From Stramenopiles sp. TOSAG23-3 (lineage: Eukaryota; Sar), in contig LT642223.1 in NCBI GenBank assembly GCA_900128585.1, positions 8,103 to 25,136 on the forward strand: a DNA stretch of 17,034 bases, written 5' to 3'. The position numbers and the translations under genes are program-made. Position 1 is the stretch's first letter; each line of letters opens with the position of its first letter. This document shows positions 1 through 6,336 of this stretch, in pieces. Under the pieces are notes generated by a model, which was not told the origin of the DNA, did not search any database, and saw only the letters and a list, made by a program, of their open reading frames with translations.

Positions 1-82
1 GAAGAAGAAGAAGAAGAAGAAGAAGAAGAAGAAGAAAGAGAAAGAAGAAAGAGTCGAAGAAAGAAAGAAAGAAGAGTCGAAA

Positions 83-125
<43 letters not shown>

Positions 126-162
126 GAGTCGAAAGAAAGAAAGAAAGAAGAAAGAAGAAGAT
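1..162. repeat. GAA/GAAA purine microsatellite
   Basis: The window opens with an uninterrupted (GAA)n run of about 12 units and continues as GAAA/GAAGAA units broken by three GAGTCGAA interruptions (near 51, 73 and 126). The strand is almost pure purine, so the tract could form triplex or H-DNA structures. No coding potential is apparent. Confidence 0.95.
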
Positions 163-305
163 GATTGGAGGATTGATTGATTCAGGAGGTCTGTCTCCTC
201 TCTCCTCTCTTCTTCTTCTTCTTCTTTCCTTCTTATTATTATTATCTTCGTCGTCCGTGGCGTGAAAAGAAAATAGAAATTCTGCTGTATGTTAAATATA
301 TACGT

Positions 306-316
306 TGTATAATACA
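306..316. promoter_or_regulatory. TGTAT-A-ATACA inverted half-sites
   Basis: The half-sites TGTAT and ATACA face each other across one base, about 225 bp upstream of the GH99 start codon. Related palindromes occur upstream of the kinase (3490-3515) and of the TTI1 fusion (16383-16394). A regulatory role is inference, because AT-rich spacers produce such motifs by chance. Confidence 0.3.
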
Positions 317-413
317 TATACGATTGAATGTTTTAGGTTTTATTCGGATGTATTTAAACTCTGCCTATAGAAAGGTGCGCTTTCGTTAGAGATTGTATTT
401 TCAGCGCGAAGGT

Positions 414-427
414 GGGGGGGGGGGGGG
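414..427. repeat. Poly-G run (G14)
   Basis: A run of 14 guanines lies on the + strand about 115 bp upstream of the GH99 start codon. It is length-unstable and could contribute to G-quadruplex formation together with the GGGC repeat at 468-488. Confidence 0.9.
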
Positions 428-467
428 TACAGAGATTTAAAGAGTTCCATAAGTGCGTACCATAGTG

Positions 468-488
468 CGGGCGGGCGGGCGGGCGGGG
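468..488 (+). promoter_or_regulatory. (GGGC)n tract, candidate G-quadruplex
   Basis: Five G-tracts of three or four guanines, each separated by a single cytosine, lie on the coding strand about 50 bp before the ATG at 540. This meets the simple four-G-tract, short-loop rule for an intramolecular G-quadruplex. If transcribed it would be in the 5' UTR, otherwise in the core promoter. The sequence feature is direct; a functional role is inferred. Confidence 0.5.
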
Positions 489-539
489 TGTAGGTAGATA
501 GGTTGGTTTGGTGGCGAGGACCATAGACGTACGAAACGC

Positions 540-1943
540 ATGGCGTGCCTTAGGAGTTCAAAATTATTATGCGCGGGGGCTATTGCACTGTTTGTGTGGC
601 TGTTGTCTACGTATGTGGTTTTCTTTCACGCCGTAGGAACACCTTCGGGGTTGGAAAGTAAAGCAGGGGTGGGGCCTGGTGGATCAGAGCACCACCACGT
701 ACTGATCGGACAAGCGACGTCCATCCGTGGTACTTTGAATTCCCCCCCGAGCGTTGCCGTTGATGCCGCCCCGCCCCGGGCTTCCGGGGGGGAAAAGGAG
801 ATTGTAGTTAAATCCCCGCTTGAGGATGACACAGCTGTGGGGGCTTCCGATTGCTCGTCGAAGGATTCCGGTCCTCTTTGCTCCTACGATGTCCACATGT
901 TTTACTACGGGTGGTATGGAACCCCAGAGTTTGACGGGAAGTGGCTCCACTGGGACCACGAGCGTTTGCCGCACTGGAACCCGTCCATTGCCAAACAGCA
1001 CAGTCGTGCACGGCACGACCCGGCGAAAAACGACGTCGGGTCGACGTTTTACCCAAAGGATAAGTTTTACTCCTCTCACGACCCGAAAGTAGTGGCGGAT
1101 CACATGGTGCAAATTCGCCGGTCTGGGGCAGGCGTTCTGGCGGTGTCCTGGTACCCTCCGGGGCAGCATGACAACGAAGGGCGCGAATCCAACGCGCTGA
1201 TCCCTTTGCTCCTGGAGAAGGCGGCGCCGAAGGGCTTGAAGATTGCCTTCCATGTTGAGCCGTACAAAGGTCGCTCCCCAGAATCAATCCGAAGAGACAT
1301 TGGCTACTTGCTAAAGACGTACGGTTCCCACCCTGCGTTTTACCGGGAAAAGGAATCCTCGCTGCCCCTGCTGTACGTGTACGACTCGTATTTAATAGAA
1401 ACCAGGGCGTGGGGGAAACTGCTGCGGAAGGGTGGTGAACTCTCCATTCGTGGAACCCCCCTCGATGCAATCATGATCGGTTTAGTAGTGGAAGAAACCC
1501 ATCTGTCGGACATACAAAAGGGCGGTTGGGATGGGTTTTACACGTATTTTGCGGCTGATAAAATGTCGTATGGCTCCACGTGGAGAAATTTCCCATCAAT
1601 GGCTGCATTTGCACGCCGAGAGAGGCTTGTGTACATACCCAGCGTTGGGCCAGGGTATGACGACGTGGAAGTCCGGCCGTGGAACGCCCAGACCACACGG
1701 GATCGGAGAAATGGGGATTACTTTCGGGAGGCGTTGGGTGCGGCTAGAAGGGCGACGCGCCGGTTCGTGTCAATCACATCTTTCAACGAGTGGCACGAAG
1801 GAACAAACGTAGAAACTGCTATCGCCGGGGAAAAGCGCCAAGATGGCGGCCGCCCTTACCGGGATTACGGCCCAAAGCCAGGCGACGAGTACAAGTACTT
1901 GGATTTGATCCGTGAGTTTCTGGTAACGCCCCTGTACAAATAA
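540..1943 (+). CDS. Glycoprotein endo-alpha-1,2-mannosidase (GH99), Golgi type II membrane protein
   Basis: This is a 467-residue GH99 endo-alpha-1,2-mannosidase. In animals the enzyme (MANEA) sits in the Golgi and cleaves glucosylated mannose from immature N-glycans, a route that bypasses ER glucosidases. Residues about 9-31 form one hydrophobic segment after a short basic N-terminus, giving type II topology; residues about 32-110 look like a low-complexity stem. The catalytic domain (about 113-465) shows FYYGWYGTPEFDG near its start, the FHVEPYKGRS segment, FYTYFAADKMSYGS, and the hallmark FNEWHEGT. The two glutamates of that last motif (E417 and E420) match the pair used by GH99 enzymes in the epoxide-type retaining mechanism. 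Length matches the animal enzyme (about 460 residues). The start is the first ATG and gives the membrane anchor. An AATAAA overlaps the stop codon (1939-1944). The gene converges with the kinase gene. Family assignment is secure; the physiological glycan substrate is inferred. Confidence 0.93.
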   Translation: MACLRSSKLLCAGAIALFVWLLSTYVVFFHAVGTPSGLESKAGVGPGGSEHHHVLIGQATSIRGTLNSPPSVAVDAAPPRASGGEKEIVVKSPLEDDTAVGASDCSSKDSGPLCSYDVHMFYYGWYGTPEFDGKWLHWDHERLPHWNPSIAKQHSRARHDPAKNDVGSTFYPKDKFYSSHDPKVVADHMVQIRRSGAGVLAVSWYPPGQHDNEGRESNALIPLLLEKAAPKGLKIAFHVEPYKGRSPESIRRDIGYLLKTYGSHPAFYREKESSLPLLYVYDSYLIETRAWGKLLRKGGELSIRGTPLDAIMIGLVVEETHLSDIQKGGWDGFYTYFAADKMSYGSTWRNFPSMAAFARRERLVYIPSVGPGYDDVEVRPWNAQTTRDRRNGDYFREALGAARRATRRFVSITSFNEWHEGTNVETAIAGEKRQDGGRPYRDYGPKPGDEYKYLDLIREFLVTPLYK

Positions 1944-2222
1944 AAGCGTGCGCTTTACTAAAACACAATTTTAAGTATTAATTTTACTCGCGCCATTAAT
2001 CCTTATACTCTTAATATCCGATCATGTTGTTTCATAGAGCACAGGTACAACAGAAAACGAGCGCCTTAAAAACATTTATGCCGCTGTTTACTTGCCAATT
2101 GGAATCTTGACCAGAACTTGGGGAGGATCTGCAATAGGAGGAGACATATTTCCTTTGCACCGAACTCTCGTGAGATGCGGGGCGACTCTCTCTCATCTTC
2201 CAACCCAGCGCCACTCGTGTCA
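1944..2222. other. Convergent intergenic spacer
   Basis: This 279-bp spacer separates the 3' ends of the GH99 gene (+) and the kinase gene (-). It must hold both 3' UTRs and polyadenylation sites. The first 100 bp are AT-rich. I see no RNA gene, terminator hairpin or repeat; short reading frames here are shadows. Confidence 0.6.
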
Positions 2223-3449
2223 TCAAAATTCACCACAGTACCGGTTCCATTCAACCTGTGCCAGTGTGGCCTTGATGACCTGTCGCTGGACTACATCACC
2301 CTCCCCGAGGGTTCGTTGCGACTTTTCAAACACCTTTGGGTCTGGTTTGAAGCAGGCTTTCGGAAGAGGCACGGTTTGGTTCTCAAATTTTTGCCACTTG
2401 ATATCGTCAAGAAACGGGTGGTCGAATATCGCCGCCCCCCGGGGGGCATTAGTGTTGCCCCAGACGACGCGCCGGCGCACGGACGGGTCCACGGTAAGCA
2501 AATCGTCAACGAATGCCTTCGCGTGGGGGTGCTCTCTGGAGGCGTTGACGAACTTGGGTAGTGTGCTATCACGGCACATTACCCTCGCGTAAATGTCCAT
2601 GGGGTTTTCGCTGTAAAACGGAGTATACCCTTCGTGAATTTCAAACACAATCACGCCTAAACTCCACCAGTCCACCACGTGCGCGTGCCCAGTCCCGCTG
2701 ATGGTCTCCGGCGCGCAGTACTCCGGCGCCCCGCACAACGTGTAGGTTTTCTCCCGTCGATGCAACACTTTTGCATTTCCAAAGTCGATCAATTTCAAAT
2801 AGCCGTTCCATGCCAACATAATGTTCTCTGGCCGCAAGTCCCGAAACGCTATGCCTTTGCGGTGAAGGTATAGCAACGCAACGACCAGCTGGGGCACGTA
2901 AAATCTTACTTGGGCCTCGTTCAGCATTTTCCCCTTTGCTTCGTCTATCTGTTCGAACAGGTCAGACCCCGGGATGGGTTCCTGGATCAGGTACAGGTTC
3001 GCCTTGTCCTGAAACGTCCCAACGAGCCGGGCAACGTACGGGTGATCCGCCATTCGTAAGCTTTTCACTTCGTAGCTTGTGCGCCGAATGCTTTGCAGGT
3101 TGGCCTGCTCCATCTTGTTCAGAACCTTGATGGCGTAATAAAACGTTGTCCTCGTGTGCTGCACAAGGTAGACTTTTGAAAATGTCCCCGAGCCCAAGAC
3201 GTGCAGAAACTTGTACTTTCCTATTTCGGTTTGCGCCTGAGTGAAACCCAGGTGTCTTGACAAGTTCAACGGTGCCACTTTCACCGCTCGGTTCAATCGT
3301 TTCGATACCGTCAGACACTTTCCCCTCTCCGCCGCACTCAAAAATCGAAACGCCAGCCGAAACGCCGACGAACGTATCAACAACAAACGGCCCTGCCCCG
3401 ACTCGCCGCCCCCAGCCTCTTCTCCGTCACCAACTTTACTAGAAGACAT
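2223..3449 (-). CDS. AGC-family (PKA-like) serine/threonine kinase with F-box-like N-terminus
   Basis: This 408-residue protein kinase is closest in motifs to cAMP-dependent kinase catalytic subunits. It shows the glycine loop LGSGTFSKVYL, ATP-anchoring K108 in YAIKVL, catalytic D204 in FRDLRPEN, metal-binding D222 in DFG, and an activation segment TYTLCGAPEYCAPE with T237 at the PKA T197 position. A C-terminal tail after about residue 350 ends in GEF, resembling the AGC tail. Two oddities: the catalytic-loop lysine after the HRD-type aspartate is arginine (R206), and residues about 15-50 (AFRFLSAAERGKCLTVSKRL) resemble an F-box rather than a PKA N-terminus. The reading frame extends 7 codons upstream to a GTG; I use the first ATG (3449-3447). 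No regulatory cyclic-nucleotide domain is present. It is probably active; substrate and pathway are unknown. It is divergently paired with the carrier gene. Confidence 0.9.
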   Translation of the reverse strand: MSSSKVGDGEEAGGGESGQGRLLLIRSSAFRLAFRFLSAAERGKCLTVSKRLNRAVKVAPLNLSRHLGFTQAQTEIGKYKFLHVLGSGTFSKVYLVQHTRTTFYYAIKVLNKMEQANLQSIRRTSYEVKSLRMADHPYVARLVGTFQDKANLYLIQEPIPGSDLFEQIDEAKGKMLNEAQVRFYVPQLVVALLYLHRKGIAFRDLRPENIMLAWNGYLKLIDFGNAKVLHRREKTYTLCGAPEYCAPETISGTGHAHVVDWWSLGVIVFEIHEGYTPFYSENPMDIYARVMCRDSTLPKFVNASREHPHAKAFVDDLLTVDPSVRRRVVWGNTNAPRGAAIFDHPFLDDIKWQKFENQTVPLPKACFKPDPKVFEKSQRTLGEGDVVQRQVIKATLAQVEWNRYCGEF

Positions 3450-3489
3450 TTCTCTCCTGCTGCGACCCACACGAAAGTGAACAATGTAT

Positions 3490-3515
3490 TGTATACACGA
3501 TATAAAATGTATACA
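3490..3515. promoter_or_regulatory. Paired TGTATACA palindromes
   Basis: Two exact copies of the 8-bp palindrome TGTATACA (3490-3497 and 3508-3515) start 18 bp apart, 41-66 bp upstream of the kinase ATG. The spacing is about 1.7 helical turns. This geometry fits a dimeric transcription-factor site or a core-promoter element, but the role is inferred. Confidence 0.35.
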
Positions 3516-3740
3516 GCAAGGGACGGGAGGGACGGGCGGAACAAACGGGCAGGGGGATGCGATGCAATCAATGGAATTGAATTGGTGGATATATTCGCGT
3601 TTCTCTTATCCCTAAATGCAATGCAATGCAATTAATGCATTTCTTGATTATCATCATACTATAATAAATTTGAATTATTTGAATGAAGAATTAATTATAT
3701 TTATTATTCAAACAAAAAACAACTCTATAAAAAAGTAATC

Positions 3741-3839
3741 ATCTCTTTCCTCTTCTTCTTCTTCCTATTTCCCTATTATTATATTAGATCGGGGGGGGTT
3801 GGTCTTTCTTTCTTCTTCTTCTTCTTTCTTCTTCTTCCA
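3741..3839. repeat. TTC/TTTC pyrimidine tracts
   Basis: Two TTC-rich blocks (about 3741-3774 and 3803-3838) are separated by an AT stretch and a run of eight Gs. They belong to the same simple-repeat type as the tracts at the window ends. Confidence 0.85.
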
Positions 3840-3848
3840 TTTAAAAAA

Positions 3849-3934
3849 TTGAATTGAATTGAATTGAATTGACACTCCACTCCTTTTTGACACATTGAAT
3901 TGAATTGACACTCCACTCCTTTTTGACACATTGA
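3849..3934. repeat. GAATT repeat and exact 36-bp tandem duplication
   Basis: A (TTGAA)n run leads into two perfect adjacent copies of a 36-bp unit (3859-3894 and 3895-3930) that begins TTGAATTGAATTGACACTCC and ends TTTTTGACACA. A third copy begins and breaks off. Exact identity points to a recent slippage or duplication event. Confidence 0.9.
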
Positions 3935-3953
3935 ATTTGTCTCGATTGTATTG

Positions 3954-3960
3954 TATAAAA
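3954..3960 (+). promoter_or_regulatory. TATA-box-like element
   Basis: TATAAAA lies about 250 bp upstream of the carrier ATG in the + orientation and immediately downstream of the 36-bp duplication. It is a candidate core promoter for the carrier gene; the implied 5' UTR of roughly 220 nt has not been verified. Confidence 0.35.
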
Positions 3961-4211
3961 ACATTCACACCATCAACGAACAAACGATCCACCCGACTTT
4001 CGTCTCTTGTTTATTACCCGAAGAAGGAACGGAACGGACGAACGAAACGGAATACAATTAATTACAGGCAGGCGTCTTTTCTGTTTTCTGTTTTCTGCCC
4101 TTGCTTGTTTGGCTTGGCCGGCTGCCTTTCTTCTTTCTCTCTGAAAACAAAAGTGTTCGTGTGCATAGATAGCTTCTTATTTTCCTTCCCTCTATAACGA
4201 AGCACAACAGC

Positions 4212-5228
4212 ATGGTACCTGCTAAGCATGGGACATTTGGCCATGGGTATTGTGGTTATTATCAGCATTGCCAAGGCAATGGAAACTACCACCACCAACT
4301 CCTGGCGCCGAGCTATCACGCCGCCACCCAGCAGCGCATTTTGGCCACCAGCTCTTCTTCGGGTAAACGACGGACGGAGTTAACAACGTTGGAAACCGTT
4401 GGTGCTGGGGCGACTGCTGGTCTGATTGAATTGCTGTGCCTCTTCCCTTTGGACGTGGTGAAGACCAGGATGCAGCTGGTGACGGGGAACACCAAGGGCC
4501 TTGGCATTTTTGCGTCCCTAAACTCCTTGGTGGAGGAGGGAGGCGTGCGACGTTTATATCGTGGAATGTTGGCACCCGCGATCCAGGAGCCAATAAAGCG
4601 GTCTGTCAAGTTCACGGGCAACAGCATCTATTCAAAGTTTCTGCCCGACCAGAACTACCACTCTAGGTTTATCTGCGGGGGCATGGCGGGCATGACAGAG
4701 GCCATCTCTATTGCCCCGTTCGAAGTAGTAAAAATTCGGATGCAGGCGGCCAACCGCTTGCAAATGTACAACAGCAGCTTCCACTGCGCCAAGTCCATTT
4801 TCAAAGAGGAAGGGGCAAGGGGGTTTGCGCTCGGGTTGGAGACTGCTCTGTGGCGGAGCGGAATGTGGAATGCCAATTACTTTGGTGCAATATGGTACCT
4901 AAAATCTCACGCGCTGAAGCTTGACGACGACGCGGGAAAGGTCAAAACGATTGCCAGGAACTTTCTCTGTGGTTTAATTGGCGGAACCATAGGGACCGTC
5001 GCTAACAACCCGTTTGATGTGGTTGTGTCTCGCATGAGAAATGTTGTGCCGGGGGAATCGACGCCGTATCGATACGCGCTGCCGTCCTTGGTGCACATTG
5101 TACGGCACGAAGGGGTGGGCGCCCTCTACAAGGGTTTTTTAGCCAAAGTCGCACGCCTTGGACCGGGTGGGGGGATCATGATCATGGCCTTCGATTTTGC
5201 CAAACAAATACTGTTGGACGACGACTGA
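4212..5228 (+). CDS. Mitochondrial carrier (SLC25), 2-oxodicarboxylate carrier type
   Basis: This 338-residue SLC25 carrier of the mitochondrial inner membrane has three repeats. Signature motifs are PLDVVKTR (P79-K84), PFEVVKIR (P169-K174) and PFDVVVSR (from P267). The EPIKRSVKF segment after helix 2, the WNANYFG segment and the LGPGGGIM segment in the last helix resemble the 2-oxodicarboxylate carriers (yeast Odc1/Odc2, human SLC25A21), which exchange 2-oxoadipate and 2-oxoglutarate during lysine and tryptophan breakdown. The third signature has valine (V272) where the family has a basic residue, so one matrix salt-bridge partner is missing. Residues 1-55 are a Tyr/His/Gln-rich extension upstream of the first helix, not typical of the family; another ATG downstream could be used. 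Carrier membership is certain; substrate is inferred from resemblance. Confidence 0.85.
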   Translation: MVPAKHGTFGHGYCGYYQHCQGNGNYHHQLLAPSYHAATQQRILATSSSSGKRRTELTTLETVGAGATAGLIELLCLFPLDVVKTRMQLVTGNTKGLGIFASLNSLVEEGGVRRLYRGMLAPAIQEPIKRSVKFTGNSIYSKFLPDQNYHSRFICGGMAGMTEAISIAPFEVVKIRMQAANRLQMYNSSFHCAKSIFKEEGARGFALGLETALWRSGMWNANYFGAIWYLKSHALKLDDDAGKVKTIARNFLCGLIGGTIGTVANNPFDVVVSRMRNVVPGESTPYRYALPSLVHIVRHEGVGALYKGFLAKVARLGPGGGIMIMAFDFAKQILLDDD

Positions 5229-5255
5229 TGATGTTCGGAGATATGATATGGTAGA

Positions 5256-5259
<4 letters not shown>

Positions 5260-5288
<29 letters not shown>
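5260..5288. repeat. (GA)n microsatellite
   Basis: About 14 GA units lie some 30 bp after the carrier stop codon, so the repeat is probably in the 3' UTR. Confidence 0.95.
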
Positions 5289-5559
5289 CACCCATCCCCC
5301 ACCAGCCAGCCATGATGAAAGAAAGAGTGGTGGGTGGGAAAGGGCACTAATTGGTTTTAATTGCAGAGAGTAGAAGCGTATCATTAAAATGTATTTGCAA
5401 TTTTGTCAGCAATTACTCCCTCCCCGTATGAACACTCCACTCCGTTCCTTCCCAACACACCACACCTACCTTCCTCCATTTCATGCCTTTCCCCCCTCTC
5501 TCCTGATGTCCAATTGTCTCTATTCCCTGGCGATTCCGCAAGGTGTGGTGTGTAATAAT

Positions 5560-5940
5560 CTTCTATATATAGTGTTTCAATTAGGGTATATATATTATTA
5601 CATTTTTTTGATAAGTTAATCATTAATTACATATAAATAAACATTATTAACTGTAAAACTAAGTTTAAATAGTCATAATACATAATACAATATAAAAAAT
5701 AAAACTATAAATTTTTACATAATTTACTTTTTTTATAAGCTAATACTTTATAATTGCGGTAAAAAGTCCATTTAAATGGCTAAAATATATTATTTATTTA
5801 TTATATATTTTAGGGTTTATTGTTATAATTTATTCACTATTTAGGGTTTATGTATTAAAAATTAGTATTAAAAAATATAATTAAGCCTTGAAATAAATTA
5901 TTTAGCCTTAAAATAATAACCCTATTTTTAAACACCACAT
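5560..5940. other. AT-rich island with telo-box-like motifs
   Basis: This is about 380 bp of very AT-rich DNA, far below the composition of the neighbouring genes. It contains two exact copies of TTTAGGGTTTAT (5809-5820 and 5840-5851); the reverse complement includes AAACCCTAA, the plant-type telo-box. Single TAGGGT and ACCCTA motifs also occur near 5582 and 5918. No open reading frame or structured RNA is visible. The island could be a matrix attachment, nucleosome-free or replication-related region, but nothing proves that. Confidence 0.5.
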
Positions 5941-6019
5941 TAGATTTGGGCTTGGCAGGGGAAGGGAAGGGAAGAAGAAGGCGGAGGGGGGGGGAGGATC
6001 GGACGGATCCTTTGTCAGC

Positions 6020-6035
6020 GCTATATATATATAGC
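6020..6035. promoter_or_regulatory. TATA palindrome, candidate core promoter
   Basis: GCTATATATATATAGC is a perfect 16-bp palindrome about 300 bp upstream of the VDE-like ATG. It is the best TATA-like element in this spacer and would give a long 5' leader, consistent with the candidate leader intron below. Confidence 0.4.
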
Positions 6036-6108
6036 AGGCTCCTCAGGCAAACCAACCACCAACCTCCCTTGCTATGTGATGCTGCGACGGTGGGCATAAC
6101 AGATAATG

Positions 6109-6314
6109 GTGAGTGCCTTTTTTTGCTCCTCTCCTGCTCTGCTACCGGTAGTACCGTCATCATTATTCGATCACATCAAAAATCTTGCTGCACTTTTTTC
6201 CGCCGTCGGATCAGTCTGTCTTTTGTCTTCTACGGTTCTTCCAAGCACAATTTCTTGAAGAAAAAAGGAATCCTCTCATAAAAGTGCAATAAAATAACTG
6301 ACACGTGTACATAG
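6109..6314 (+). other. Candidate 5'-UTR intron
   Basis: A consensus donor (GTGAGT, 6109-6114) is followed 206 bp later by an acceptor TAG (6312-6314), with a consensus branch site CTGAC at 6298-6302, 12 bases before the acceptor G. Splicing would leave the main ATG at 6337 unchanged. It would join an upstream ATG (6106) to a short frame that ends at a stop overlapping the main start. There is no transcript evidence. Confidence 0.35.
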
Positions 6315-6336
6315 GTATTGAAAATCTTGTTCGACC

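Larger units (their letters stand above)
163..539. other. Upstream region of the GH99 gene
   Basis: There is no credible gene here; a 70-codon reading frame over the pyrimidine tract is low-complexity. The region contains a TCTCC/TTC tract (about 195-237) that is complementary in type to the purine repeat at the window start, an AT-rich stretch (about 285-360) with the palindrome TGTATAATACA at 306-316, and two guanine-rich blocks described separately. It is presumably the promoter and 5' UTR of the gene that begins at 540. Confidence 0.6.
3450..4211. other. Divergent spacer between kinase and carrier genes
   Basis: This 762-bp region must contain the promoters of both flanking genes. It holds two TGTATACA palindromes next to the kinase, an AT-rich middle (about 3600-3730), pyrimidine tracts with a G8 run (3791-3798), a GAATT repeat plus a 36-bp tandem duplication, and a TATAAAA at 3954-3960. 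Reading frames across the duplication are low-complexity and not credible genes. Confidence 0.6.
5229..6336. other. Spacer between carrier and VDE-like genes
   Basis: This 1108-bp spacer contains no gene that I can support. From left to right it holds the carrier 3' end with a GA repeat, a pyrimidine-rich stretch (5410-5520), an AT-rich island (about 5560-5940), a GGGAAG/G-rich patch (5958-6000), a TATA palindrome and a candidate 5'-UTR intron. The upstream ATG at 6106 opens a 47-codon frame that overlaps the candidate intron and shows no recognisable feature. Confidence 0.6.

Noticed and set aside
684-1470. 189- and 220-codon minus-strand frames under the GH99 gene
   Set aside because: They are shadows of the GH99 coding sequence: low-plausibility composition and no motif.
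3765-3992. Minus-strand frame encoding a tandem CQKGVECQFNSM-type repeat
   Set aside because: The repeat is just the translated 36-bp DNA duplication (36 is a multiple of three) followed by a microsatellite; no start context or homology.
5560-5940. AT-rich island as an inserted organelle fragment or centromere
   Set aside because: There are no organelle genes, tRNAs or satellite repeats in it; 380 bp of AT-rich spacer does not support either idea.
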